Below are positions 1-11,384 of a DNA stretch of 64,000 nucleotides, piece by piece. The notes under the pieces are model-generated. The model did not search any database, was not told the origin of the DNA, and saw only the letters and a program-made list of their open reading frames with translations. Source of the stretch: Cryobacterium breve. GTDB taxonomy: Bacteria > Actinomycetota > Actinomycetes > Actinomycetales > Microbacteriaceae. The stretch covers positions 124,001-188,000 of the forward strand of contig NZ_SOGJ01000023.1 in NCBI RefSeq assembly GCF_004402375.1, in the 5' to 3' direction. Position numbers and translations under genes: made by a program. How positions within the stretch are numbered: position 1 is the first letter of the stretch; each line of letters opens with the position of its first letter.

Positions 1-1
1 C

Positions 2-2128
2 GGCGAGACCAGCGACAACCTGATCGGCATCTCCAAGGTGGGGGAGAAGACCGCCGTGAAGTGGCTCGGTCTCTACGGCAGCCTCGACGGGATCCTCGAG
101 CATGCCGACGAGATCAAGGGCGTCGTCGGCAACAACCTTCGAGAGCAGAAGGAGAACGCGATCCGCAACCGCCGCCTCAACCACCTGGTCACCGACCTTG
201 ACCTACCGGTGGAGTTGCCCAACCTCATTCGGCGCGCCATCGACGAGGCAGCCGTGCGCGATGTGTTCGGCCGACTCGAGTTCCGTACCCTGCTCGAGAG
301 GGTGATCAAGCTCGAGGGTGCCGGTGCCGGTGAGGCCCAGGGCACCGCCGAGGGCGCAGCCGTGGTCGTGCCCGAAGAGGCTGTCGTTACCGCTCCTCGG
401 GCTCCGCTCGCCCAGGACCTGCTCGACGAGGAGCTGGGGGCGTGGATCGCCCGCGTGTCAGCCGCGTCCCCGCGGGGGCTCGGCCTGTGCGTGGAGGTGC
501 AGGACGGCCTGGCCATCGGCTTCGGCCTGTCCGGCCCGACCGAATCGGTCAACCTGCCCTGGCAACCCGGACGTGCGGACTACCTCGCGTTCGAGGCCTG
601 GCTGGCCAGCGACTCGCCCAAGATCATGCACGACGCCAAAAGCCAGATCAAGGCGTTGCGTCGCAGCAACCTGTCCGTCTCCGGCCTGGTGTTCGACACC
701 CTGGTCGCGGCCTGGCTGCTGCGTCCGGGTGTGCCGGACAAAACCCTCGCCTCCCTCGTCATGCGCTACCTCGACGAGACCCTGCCGGTGAGCGATCCCA
801 ATCAGTTGGTCCCGGACGAGAACGAAGCCGGAGGCGTGTCGGTGGAGTCCTGGTACACCTTCCGGGTGGCCGCGGCCATCGAGGCGTTGCTCGACGCCGG
901 GTCGCGCGAGGTGCTCACCGCCATTGAGATGCCGACCCTGCTGGCCCTGGTCGACATGGAGCTGGCCGGCGTGGCCGTGTCACACGAACAGCTGGCCGCC
1001 CTGTCCAGCCAGCTGGGTGAGCGCGCCGCCGGGCTGGCCGCCGGCGCCTACGCCGAGATCGGCCGTGAGGTGAACCTCGGCTCACCCAAGCAGCTGCAGG
1101 AAGTCTTGTTCGACCAACTCGGCATGCCCAAGACCCGGGCGAACAAGACCGGCTTCTCCACGGATGCCGGAGCTCTTGCCGACCTGCAGGCCAGCAACCC
1201 GCATCCGTTCCTCGACATGCTGCTGCAGCACCGCGACGCCACCAAGCTGCGACAGATTGTGGAGACGCTGGACAAGGCCGTCGATGCGACGGGCCGCATC
1301 CACACGACCTACGTGCAGATCGGCACCGCCACCGGCCGAATCTCCTCCACCGACCCCAACCTGCAGAACATTCCGGTGCGCACCGAAGAAGGCCGTCGCA
1401 TCCGTGCCGCCTTCCAAGCCGGAAACGGGGCCGAGTGCCTGCTCACCGCCGACTACTCTCAGATTGAGATGCGCATCATGGCGCACCTCTCCGGGGACCC
1501 GGGCCTGATCGAGGCCTTCAAAGCCGGAGAGGACCTGCACCGGTTCGTCGGGGCGAGCGTCTTCGGGGTGGCCCCGGAGGACGTCACGAATGAGATGCGT
1601 TCCAAGGTTAAGGCCATGTCTTACGGCCTCGCCTATGGACTCAGCGCCTTCGGGCTGTCCCGGCAGCTGCGCATCGACACGAAGGAGGCCAAACAGCTCA
1701 TCACGGACTACTTCGCCCGTTTCGGCGCCGTGCGCGACTATCTGCGCAATGTGGTCGAGCAGGCGAAGCTGGACGGCTACACCGCTACCATCTTCGGCCG
1801 TCGGCGCCCGTTCCCCGAGCTGCACAGCGCCAATCGGATGGTGCGGGAGAACGCCGAGCGTGCGGCCCTGAACGCGCCGATCCAAGGGTCCGCAGCTGAC
1901 ATCATGAAGATCGCCATGAATCGAATCGCCGAGGACCTGGTCGAAGGCGGCCTGGAGTCGCGGATGTTGCTGCAAGTGCACGACGAATTGATCTTCGAAG
2001 TGGCCCCGGGGGAATGGGACGCGCTCCGCCAACGCGTGACGCACCGGATGGAGACGGCCGCCGACCTTCTGGTTCCCCTCGATGTTCAGGTGGGCAGGGG
2101 CGACAACTGGGACGCCGCGGCCCACTAG
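2..2128 (+). CDS. polA: DNA polymerase I, 3' part (5' end outside window)
   Basis: DNA polymerase for repair and Okazaki fragment processing. The reading frame is open from base 2, and the first residues (GETSDNLIGISKVGEKTA) are the helix-hairpin-helix part of the 5' nuclease domain, so roughly 200 N-terminal residues lie upstream of the window. Polymerase motifs are intact: motif A DYSQIEMR, motif B RSKVKAMSYGLAYG and motif C QVHDE. The middle 3'-5' exonuclease-like domain lacks the usual DxE metal motif (the region reads LCVEVQDG), although HDAK is present. Proofreading is therefore probably absent, as is known for mycobacterial Pol I. Identity is certain. Confidence 0.97.
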   Translation, partial: GETSDNLIGISKVGEKTAVKWLGLYGSLDGILEHADEIKGVVGNNLREQKENAIRNRRLNHLVTDLDLPVELPNLIRRAIDEAAVRDVFGRLEFRTLLERVIKLEGAGAGEAQGTAEGAAVVVPEEAVVTAPRAPLAQDLLDEELGAWIARVSAASPRGLGLCVEVQDGLAIGFGLSGPTESVNLPWQPGRADYLAFEAWLASDSPKIMHDAKSQIKALRRSNLSVSGLVFDTLVAAWLLRPGVPDKTLASLVMRYLDETLPVSDPNQLVPDENEAGGVSVESWYTFRVAAAIEALLDAGSREVLTAIEMPTLLALVDMELAGVAVSHEQLAALSSQLGERAAGLAAGAYAEIGREVNLGSPKQLQEVLFDQLGMPKTRANKTGFSTDAGALADLQASNPHPFLDMLLQHRDATKLRQIVETLDKAVDATGRIHTTYVQIGTATGRISSTDPNLQNIPVRTEEGRRIRAAFQAGNGAECLLTADYSQIEMRIMAHLSGDPGLIEAFKAGEDLHRFVGASVFGVAPEDVTNEMRSKVKAMSYGLAYGLSAFGLSRQLRIDTKEAKQLITDYFARFGAVRDYLRNVVEQAKLDGYTATIFGRRRPFPELHSANRMVRENAERAALNAPIQGSAADIMKIAMNRIAEDLVEGGLESRMLLQVHDELIFEVAPGEWDALRQRVTHRMETAADLLVPLDVQVGRGDNWDAAAH

Positions 2129-2193
2129 GAGACACCCGGCCGGTCCTCCTGAATGCGTGGGCCGGCCCTCCATGCTCGGTCGCTGGCGTGTTC

Positions 2194-2199
2194 TAGGCT
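2194..2199 (+). promoter_or_regulatory. -10 box TAGGCT of a probable leaderless transcript
   Basis: TAGGCT ends six bases before the ATG of the DUF885 gene, which has no Shine-Dalgarno sequence. This spacing would place the transcription start at the start codon. Confidence 0.5.
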
Positions 2200-2205
2200 C
2201 GGGTC

Positions 2206-3882
2206 ATGACAACCGATAACCAGCGCACCCCCACGGCGATCGACCGGATCGCCGAAGACTGGGTGGACACCCTCGTCGACATCGACCCGACCGTGGGCAC
2301 CTACATCGGTCGCACCGAGGCGGACGGACGCTTCGGCGACTACTCCCCGGAGGGCCTGGACCGCAGCGTCGCCGCCGCCCACTCGTTCATCGCCCGTCTC
2401 GACGCCGCCCAGGCGGTTGACGACGTCGACGTCGTCACCCGCACCGACCTGCGCAGCTCGCTCGCTCTCGACGTCGAGAGCGCCGAGGCCGGCTTGCCAC
2501 TGCGCGACCTGAACGTGATCGCCTCGCCGGCCCAGAGCATCCGTGACGTCTTCGACCTCATGCCCACCACGACGGTCGCCGACTGGGACACCGTCTCGGC
2601 CCGGCTGAGCGCCCTGCCTGCGGCAATCAACGGGTACATCGAGACTCTGCGTCTCGGAATCGAGCGCGGCAGCATGCCTGCCCGGCGGCAGGTGCAGGAG
2701 GTCATTCTTCAGGCCCGTCGCCACGCCGCGAACGACGGCTTCTTCGCCGAGTTTGCCGCGAACGCCAGCCCCGAGACGGGATCGCTTCCGGCCTCGCTGG
2801 CCACGGATCTCGGCACCCGCGCGCGCGCCGCAGCAGCCGCATACGGCACGTTGGCCGATTTTCTCGGCACCGAGCTCGAGAACAAGGCGTCCACGCGCGA
2901 CGCCATCGGGCGTGACCTCTACTCACTCCAGTCCCGACGATTTCTCGGCGCCACCATCGACCTCGACGAAACCTACGAATGGGGCGTGGAAGAGCTGGCC
3001 CGGATGGTGTCGGAGCAGGAGAGCATCGCCGACCAGATCAAGCCGGGTGCGAGCGTGCTCGAGGCCATCGCCTTCCTCGACACCGATCCCAGCCGCAAAC
3101 TGCACGGCACCGACGCCCTGCAGAAGTGGATGCAGGAGACGAGCGACCGTGCCGTCGCCGAGCTCTGCGAGACCCAGTTCGACATCCCCGACGAGATCAA
3201 GCGCCTCGAGTGCATGATCGCCCCCACGCAGGAGGGCGGTATCTACTACACCGGGCCGACGGACGACTTCTCCCGCCCGGGCCGGATGTGGTGGTCGGTG
3301 CCGGTCGGGATCACCGAATTCGATACCTGGCGCGAACTCACCACCGTGTACCACGAGGGTGTCCCCGGTCACCACCTGCAGATCGGCCAGGCTGTCTACA
3401 ATCGCGCGACGCTGAATACCTGGCGCCGCCAGCTCGCGGGTACCTCAGGCCACGCCGAAGGCTGGGCTCTCTACGCCGAACGGCTGATGGAACAGCTCGG
3501 TTACCTCGACGACCCGGCGGACCGCCTCGGCATGCTGGACGGGCAACGCATGCGCGCGGCGCGCGTTGTGCTTGACATTGGCGTGCACCTCGAGAAGCAA
3601 CTGCCCGACGGATCCGGACCCTGGACCGCCGACTATGCCTTCGACTTCCTCGGCCGAAACGTGAACATGAACGCAAGCTTCGTCAAGTTCGAGGTGAATC
3701 GGTACCTCGGTTGGCCGGGACAGGCGCCGTCATACAAGGTGGGGCAGCGAATCTGGGAAGAACTCCGGGACATCTACGCGGCGCGAGAAGGCGACACGTT
3801 CTCAATCAAAGACTTCCACCGCAAGGCGCTGGACCTCGGTGGGGTCGGACTGGACACCCTCCGGGCGGCGATGCTCGGCTAG
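2206..3882 (+). CDS. DUF885 family putative zinc metallopeptidase
   Basis: A 558-residue protein of the DUF885 family. The zinc-peptidase-like motif HEGVPGHHLQ starts near residue 383, and a second conserved block, GHAEGWALYAERL, follows about 35 residues later and could supply the third metal ligand. There is no signal peptide or membrane segment, so a cytoplasmic location is expected. The substrate is unknown; family members are often called carboxypeptidases without direct proof. It stands alone between polA and rpsA, with a hairpin terminator just downstream. The start is the ATG just after a TANNNT box, and no ribosome binding site is visible. Confidence 0.88.
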   Translation: MTTDNQRTPTAIDRIAEDWVDTLVDIDPTVGTYIGRTEADGRFGDYSPEGLDRSVAAAHSFIARLDAAQAVDDVDVVTRTDLRSSLALDVESAEAGLPLRDLNVIASPAQSIRDVFDLMPTTTVADWDTVSARLSALPAAINGYIETLRLGIERGSMPARRQVQEVILQARRHAANDGFFAEFAANASPETGSLPASLATDLGTRARAAAAAYGTLADFLGTELENKASTRDAIGRDLYSLQSRRFLGATIDLDETYEWGVEELARMVSEQESIADQIKPGASVLEAIAFLDTDPSRKLHGTDALQKWMQETSDRAVAELCETQFDIPDEIKRLECMIAPTQEGGIYYTGPTDDFSRPGRMWWSVPVGITEFDTWRELTTVYHEGVPGHHLQIGQAVYNRATLNTWRRQLAGTSGHAEGWALYAERLMEQLGYLDDPADRLGMLDGQRMRAARVVLDIGVHLEKQLPDGSGPWTADYAFDFLGRNVNMNASFVKFEVNRYLGWPGQAPSYKVGQRIWEELRDIYAAREGDTFSIKDFHRKALDLGGVGLDTLRAAMLG

Positions 3883-3908
3883 CGCTCCGAGCGGTTGGGC
3901 GTAGATTC

Positions 3909-3939
3909 GGGAGGGGCTGGCGAGTTGCCGGCCCCTCCC
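3909..3939 (+). terminator. Hairpin terminator after the DUF885 gene
   Basis: A 13-bp stem (one G-T pair) with loop GAGTT. No T-run follows on the plus strand, so it is a strong hairpin of the type common in actinobacteria rather than a classical intrinsic terminator. Confidence 0.6.
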
Positions 3940-3959
3940 GCAAAACGATAAGCTTAACT

Positions 3960-3973
3960 GTCACGTTTGTGAC
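3960..3973. promoter_or_regulatory. Inverted repeat GTCAC-N4-GTGAC upstream of rpsA
   Basis: A perfect 5-bp inverted repeat with a 4-base spacer lies about 90 bases before rpsA in its promoter region. It could be an operator or chance; nothing else identifies a binding protein. Confidence 0.25.
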
Positions 3974-4060
3974 GAATCATCCGTTGCCATACCGGTGCAC
4001 GAGAACGAGATCCACTTCCGTGTGTGGCCCTATCTATGTCCATCCTGGAGCAACTACTAC

Positions 4061-5518
4061 ATGACAATCGCAACGACCGAACGGGCACCCAAGCAGGTCG
4101 CCATCAACGACATCGGATCTGCTGAAGACTTTCTTGCCGCGGTCGAAAAGACTCTGAAATTCTTCAACGACGGAGACCTCATCGAGGGCACCGTTGTGAA
4201 GATCGACCGCGACGAGGTACTCCTCGACGTGGGCTACAAGACCGAGGGTGTCATTCCCTCCCGCGAACTTTCCATCAAGCACGACGTTGACCCCTCCGAG
4301 GTCGTCAAGGTCGGCGACCTGGTTGAGGCCCTCGTTCTTCAGAAGGAAGACAAAGAAGGCCGTCTCATCCTGTCCAAGAAGCGCGCTCAGTACGAGCGTG
4401 CATGGGGCGATGTCGAGAAGATCAAGGAATCGGATGGCGTTGTCACCGGTTCGGTCATCGAGGTCGTCAAGGGTGGCCTCATCGTGGACATCGGTCTTCG
4501 TGGCTTCCTGCCGGCTTCGCTCATCGAGCTGCGCCGCGTTCGCGACCTGACCCCGTACCTGGGCCAGGAGATCGAGGCCAAGATCCTCGAACTCGACAAG
4601 AACCGCAACAACGTTGTGCTGTCTCGTCGTGCGCTGCTCGAGCAGACTCAGTCTGAGAGCCGCACCACGTTCCTCAACAACCTCCAGAAGGGACAGGTCC
4701 GCAAGGGCGTCGTTTCGTCGATCGTCAACTTCGGTGCGTTCGTCGATCTGGGTGGCGTTGACGGTCTGGTTCACGTCTCCGAACTCAGCTGGAAGCACAT
4801 CGAGCACGCCAGCGAGGTCGTCGAGGTTGGCCAGGAAGTCACCGTCGAGATCCTCGAGGTCGACCTCGAGCGCGAACGCGTGTCGCTTTCACTCAAGGCC
4901 ACGCAGGAAGACCCGTGGCAGGTCTTCGCCCGCACGCACGCCATCGGCCAGGTTGCACCGGGTAAGGTCACCAAGCTCGTTCCGTTCGGCGCGTTCGTTC
5001 GCGTTGCCGAGGGCATCGAAGGACTCGTTCACATCTCCGAGCTCTCCGGCAAGCACGTCGAGCTCGCCGAGCAGGTTGTGGCTGTCGGCGACGAGGTCTT
5101 CGTCAAGGTCATCGACATCGACCTCGAGCGTCGCCGCATCTCGTTGAGCCTCAAGCAGGCCAACGATGGTGTCGACCCCGAGGGCACCGAGTTCGATCCG
5201 GCACTCTATGGAATGCTCACCGAATACGACGACCAGGGCAACTACAAGTACCCTGAGGGCTTCGACCCGGAGACCAACGAGTGGCGTGAAGGCTTCGAAA
5301 CCCAGCGCGAGAAGTGGGAGCAGGACTACGCTGCAGCCCAGGCTCGCTGGGAAGCTCACAAGAAGCAGGTTTCGTCCGCGAACGACGAGATCACCGCCGT
5401 TGGCGACGTCCCGTCCGCCGCAGGCAACACCTTCTCGAGCGAGACGGCCGGCGCCGGCACGCTCGCGGACGACGAGGCGCTTGCCGCACTGCGCGAGAAG
5501 CTCTCCAGTTCCAACTAG
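4061..5518 (+). CDS. rpsA: 30S ribosomal protein S1
   Basis: Ribosomal protein S1 (485 residues) binds mRNA on the 30S subunit. Four S1 RNA-binding repeats are visible, around residues 36-105, 122-186, 207-277 and 294-364, with hallmark segments such as NFGAFVDLGGVDGLVHVS and PFGAFVRVAEGIEGLVHIS. Four repeats is the usual actinobacterial form, against six in E. coli. The C-terminal tail is long, acidic and low in complexity. The start chosen is the ATG giving MTIATTERAPKQ, preceded by GGAG at about 10 bases; an in-frame ATG 66 bases upstream would add a non-conserved extension. The last codons and the stop sit inside a 17-bp tandem repeat. Confidence 0.96.
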   Translation: MTIATTERAPKQVAINDIGSAEDFLAAVEKTLKFFNDGDLIEGTVVKIDRDEVLLDVGYKTEGVIPSRELSIKHDVDPSEVVKVGDLVEALVLQKEDKEGRLILSKKRAQYERAWGDVEKIKESDGVVTGSVIEVVKGGLIVDIGLRGFLPASLIELRRVRDLTPYLGQEIEAKILELDKNRNNVVLSRRALLEQTQSESRTTFLNNLQKGQVRKGVVSSIVNFGAFVDLGGVDGLVHVSELSWKHIEHASEVVEVGQEVTVEILEVDLERERVSLSLKATQEDPWQVFARTHAIGQVAPGKVTKLVPFGAFVRVAEGIEGLVHISELSGKHVELAEQVVAVGDEVFVKVIDIDLERRRISLSLKQANDGVDPEGTEFDPALYGMLTEYDDQGNYKYPEGFDPETNEWREGFETQREKWEQDYAAAQARWEAHKKQVSSANDEITAVGDVPSAAGNTFSSETAGAGTLADDEALAALREKLSSSN

Positions 5519-5571
5519 TAGCAGGTTCCAACCAGTAGCAGGTTCCAACCAGTAGCAGGTTCCACCTAGTA
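5508..5571. repeat. 17-bp tandem repeat spanning the rpsA stop codon
   Basis: The unit GTTCCAACCAGTAGCAG occurs three times head to tail (5508, 5525, 5542), with a diverged partial fourth copy to about 5571. The first copy differs by one base and contains the last rpsA codons and the TAG stop; the other copies carry CAG there. The likely origin is slippage duplication of the gene's 3' end. Confidence 0.9.
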
Positions 5572-5625
5572 TTCGGATCCGACTGGATACTGCCTCCAAG
5601 CAGTGACTTGCGCTACCGCACATCG

Positions 5626-5656
5626 AAAGGCCGGTCCCCTCGGGGCCGGCCTTTTT
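5626..5656 (+). terminator. Rho-independent terminator of rpsA
   Basis: A stem AAAGGCCGG/CCGGCCTTT, with an inner CCCC/GGGG pairing, is followed by TTTTT: a classical intrinsic terminator. Confidence 0.85.
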
Positions 5657-5679
5657 GCGTCACTGCGTGGCCGAGGCCG

Positions 5680-5685
5680 TAGCAT
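5680..5685 (+). promoter_or_regulatory. -10 box TAGCAT of a probable leaderless coaE transcript
   Basis: TAGCAT ends seven bases before GTG 5693. This supports that codon over the ATG at 5684, which overlaps the box and has no ribosome binding site. Confidence 0.4.
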
Positions 5686-5692
5686 GGCAGGC

Positions 5693-6322
5693 GTGTACTT
5701 GATTGGACTGACCGGAGGGATCGCATCCGGAAAAAGCACCGTGGCCCGCCGGCTCGTGCGGCATGGTGCCGTGCACATCGACGCCGACCACCTGGCCCGC
5801 GTTGTGGTGGAGCCCGGCATGCCGGGGCTCGCGAAGATATCGGATGCGTTCGGTACCGCGGTCCTGCTGGCCGACGGGAGCCTGGACCGGCCGGCGCTCG
5901 GCGCCGTCGTGTTCCGAGACCCGGCGGCGCGAGAGCGCCTCAACGCCATCGTGCACCCCGAGGTGAGGGCGCTCTCGAACGCGCTGATCCGCGACGCGGA
6001 GGCGGAGGACCCGGACGCGATCGTCGTCTACGACGTTCCGCTGCTCGTAGAGGCCGGTGTCGACCATCCGTTCGACCTCGTGGTGGTCACCCTGGCCGAC
6101 GAGCAGACCCGGGTCCGCCGCATGGTGGAGCTGCGCGGAATGGAGGCCGGCGAGGCGGAGCGCAGAATTCGCTCGCAGGCGAGTGACGCCGACCGCCTCA
6201 GCGTCGCCGACGTCGTCATCGACACGGGCGGCACCCTCGAGCAGACAGTGGCGCAGGTCGACGCGCTCTGGGACCAGGTGCACGCCGAGGGCGAGCAGCG
6301 CACTGTCAGAGGCGCTCCGTAG
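5693..6322 (+). CDS. coaE: Dephospho-CoA kinase
   Basis: Phosphorylates dephospho-CoA on the ribose 3' hydroxyl with ATP, the last step of coenzyme A synthesis, in the cytosol. A P-loop, GGIASGKST, sits at residues 7-15. About 209 residues fits the family. The GTG start gives the typical N terminus MYLIGLTGGIASGKST and lies just after a TANNNT box. An ATG nine bases upstream is the alternative. The much longer open frame, from 5603, is excluded because it would run through the rpsA terminator. Its stop codon overlaps the -10 box proposed for uvrB. Confidence 0.93.
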   Translation: MYLIGLTGGIASGKSTVARRLVRHGAVHIDADHLARVVVEPGMPGLAKISDAFGTAVLLADGSLDRPALGAVVFRDPAARERLNAIVHPEVRALSNALIRDAEAEDPDAIVVYDVPLLVEAGVDHPFDLVVVTLADEQTRVRRMVELRGMEAGEAERRIRSQASDADRLSVADVVIDTGGTLEQTVAQVDALWDQVHAEGEQRTVRGAP

Positions 6323-6325
6323 ACT
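6320..6325 (+). promoter_or_regulatory. -10 box TAGACT of a probable leaderless uvrB transcript
   Basis: TAGACT overlaps the coaE stop codon and ends six bases before the uvrB ATG. No separate SOS box is visible here. Confidence 0.45.
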
Positions 6326-6331
6326 GAGGGC

Positions 6332-8395
6332 ATGGAACCAACGCGCTCTGTAAATCCGTTCGAGGTGGTGAGCGAGTACACACCCAGTGGTGATCAGCCC
6401 ACCGCCATCGCCGAGCTGGCCGGCCGGATCGACGCCGGAGAGACCGATATCGTTCTGCTCGGCGCCACCGGAACAGGCAAGTCCGCTACCACCGCCTGGC
6501 TGATCGAGCAGGTGCAGCGCCCCACCCTGGTGCTCGCCCACAACAAGACCCTCGCCGCGCAGCTCGTGAACGAATTCCGCGAGTTGATGCCCAACAACGC
6601 CGTCGAGTACTTCGTGTCCTACTACGACTACTATCAGCCCGAGGCCTACGTGCCGCAGACCGACACCTTTATCGAGAAGGACTCCTCGATCAACGCAGAG
6701 GTCGAACGACTGCGGCACTCCACCACGAACTCCCTGCTCAGCCGGCGTGACGTCATCGTGGTCTCCACCGTCTCCTGCATCTATGGTCTGGGCACACCCG
6801 AGGGCTACCTCGAGGCCATGGTCGCCCTGCAGGTGGGGCAGCAGGTCAACCGGGACTGGCTGATCCGCAAGTTCGTGGCCATGCAGTACGAGCGCAATGA
6901 CATCGACTTCTCCCGGGGCCACTTCCGGGTGCGCGGCGACACCATCGAGATCATCCCGATGTACGAAGAACTGGCCATCCGCATTGAGATGTTCGGCGAC
7001 GAGATCGAGGCGCTGTACAGCCTGCATCCGCTCACCGGCGACATCGTGAAGAAACTCGACTCGGTTGCCGTGTTCCCCGGTTCGCACTATGTGGCCAGCA
7101 CCGATGTCATGCAGCGGGCGATGGGCACCATCCAGGAAGAACTCGACGAGCGGTTAGAACAGCTCGAACGCGAGGGCAAACTGCTTGAGGCCCAACGCTT
7201 GCGGATGCGCACGAACTTCGACCTCGAGATGATGGAGCAGATCGGCTTCTGCTCCGGCATCGAGAACTACTCCCGGCACATCGACGCGCGGCAACCGGGG
7301 GAGGCGCCGCACTGTCTGCTCGATTATTTCCCGGACGATTTCCTGATGGTCATCGACGAGTCCCACGTCACGGTGCCGCAGATCGGCGCCATGTACGAGG
7401 GGGACTCGTCGCGCAAGCGCACGCTCGTCGACCACGGATTCCGCCTGCCCAGCGCTCTCGACAACCGTCCGCTCAAATTCTCCGAGTTCAAGGGGCGGGT
7501 CGGCCAGACCGTCTACCTGTCCGCGACGCCCGGCAAATACGAGATGGGCATCGCCGACGGCATCGTGGAGCAGATCATTCGCCCTACCGGGCTGATCGAC
7601 CCGCAGATCATCGTCAAGCCGAGCAAGGGCCAGATCGACGACCTCCTCGAGGAGATCCACAAGCGCGTAGAGCGCAACGAGCGCGTCCTGGTCACCACGC
7701 TCACCAAGAAGATGGCGGAGGAGCTCACCGACTTCCTCACCGAGGCCGGCGTGCGGGTGCGCTATCTGCATTCGGATGTCGACACTCTGCGCCGCGTGGA
7801 ACTCCTCACCGAGTTGCGGGCCGGCGTCTACGACGTGCTCGTGGGCATCAACCTGCTCAGGGAGGGCCTGGACCTGCCCGAGGTGTCCCTGGTGGCCATT
7901 CTCGACGCCGACAAGGAGGGTTTCCTCCGTTCGGCGACTTCTCTGATCCAGACCATCGGCCGCGCGGCCCGAAACGTTTCCGGCGAGGTGCACATGTACG
8001 CTGATCGGCTCACGGCCTCAATGGAGCGGGCGATCGACGAGACCGACCGTCGACGTGAGAAACAGGTGGCCTACAACACCCTGCACGGCATCGATCCCAC
8101 CCCGCTGCGTAAACGCATCGCCGACATCACCGAAGTGCTCGCCCGTGAAGAGGCCGACACCGCAGAGTTGCTGGCCGGCCGCGACGCGCGGCGCAAGGGC
8201 GTGGCGCCGACGCCGCGCCGTCAGGGGCTCGCCGCGAACGGCGCGAACGACCTGGAATCGATCATCGCCGACCTCAACGGCCAAATGCTCGAGGCAGCCG
8301 GGGAACTCAAGTTCGAGCTCGCCGCCCGCCTCCGTGACGAGGTGTCGGAGCTGAAGCGGGAGCTGCGCCAAATGGAGAAGGCCGGGCACATCTGA
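6332..8395 (+). CDS. uvrB: Excinuclease ABC subunit B
   Basis: The damage-verifying helicase-like subunit of nucleotide excision repair; it receives DNA from UvrA and recruits UvrC. Walker A GATGTGKS is near residues 44-51, the tyrosine-rich beta-hairpin [15 protein letters not shown] follows, VIDESH is the Walker B region, and QTIGRAARN is helicase motif VI. A C-terminal UVR motif (around residues 640-680) should contact UvrC. The length of 687 residues is normal. It lies nine bases after coaE and about 100 bases before uvrA, so uvrB, uvrA and uvrC are together on one strand, a tighter grouping than in E. coli. Confidence 0.97.
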   Translation: MEPTRSVNPFEVVSEYTPSGDQPTAIAELAGRIDAGETDIVLLGATGTGKSATTAWLIEQVQRPTLVLAHNKTLAAQLVNEFRELMPNNAVEYFVSYYDYYQPEAYVPQTDTFIEKDSSINAEVERLRHSTTNSLLSRRDVIVVSTVSCIYGLGTPEGYLEAMVALQVGQQVNRDWLIRKFVAMQYERNDIDFSRGHFRVRGDTIEIIPMYEELAIRIEMFGDEIEALYSLHPLTGDIVKKLDSVAVFPGSHYVASTDVMQRAMGTIQEELDERLEQLEREGKLLEAQRLRMRTNFDLEMMEQIGFCSGIENYSRHIDARQPGEAPHCLLDYFPDDFLMVIDESHVTVPQIGAMYEGDSSRKRTLVDHGFRLPSALDNRPLKFSEFKGRVGQTVYLSATPGKYEMGIADGIVEQIIRPTGLIDPQIIVKPSKGQIDDLLEEIHKRVERNERVLVTTLTKKMAEELTDFLTEAGVRVRYLHSDVDTLRRVELLTELRAGVYDVLVGINLLREGLDLPEVSLVAILDADKEGFLRSATSLIQTIGRAARNVSGEVHMYADRLTASMERAIDETDRRREKQVAYNTLHGIDPTPLRKRIADITEVLAREEADTAELLAGRDARRKGVAPTPRRQGLAANGANDLESIIADLNGQMLEAAGELKFELAARLRDEVSELKRELRQMEKAGHI

Positions 8396-8428
8396 TCCGC
8401 ACCTGGTTCGAACCCAACTCGGTATATA

Positions 8429-8444
8429 TCGAACATGTGTTCGC
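8429..8444. promoter_or_regulatory. LexA (SOS) box upstream of uvrA
   Basis: TCGAAC-ATGT-GTTCGC matches the actinobacterial and Gram-positive SOS consensus TCGAACNNNNGTTCGA at 11 of 12 defined bases. It directly follows TATATA, a possible -10 element, so LexA bound here would block transcription of uvrA and perhaps uvrC. Confidence 0.8.
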
Positions 8445-8486
8445 TCAGGGCGTGGCGGTTTGGAGGGTTCGCCCGGTGACACTGAA

Positions 8487-8492
8487 TAGACT
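8487..8492 (+). promoter_or_regulatory. Second possible -10 box (TAGACT) at the uvrA start
   Basis: TAGACT ends six bases before GTG 8499, the second codon of the annotated uvrA frame, so a leaderless uvrA message beginning at that GTG is possible in addition to the LexA-controlled promoter. Confidence 0.35.
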
Positions 8493-8495
8493 CGG

Positions 8496-11366
<2,871 letters not shown>

Positions 11367-11384
11367 CCGCGCTCGGAAACCGAT

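Noticed and set aside
5660..7087. 475-codon minus-strand open frame across coaE and uvrB
   Set aside because: Antisense shadow of two secure genes with no recognisable domain.
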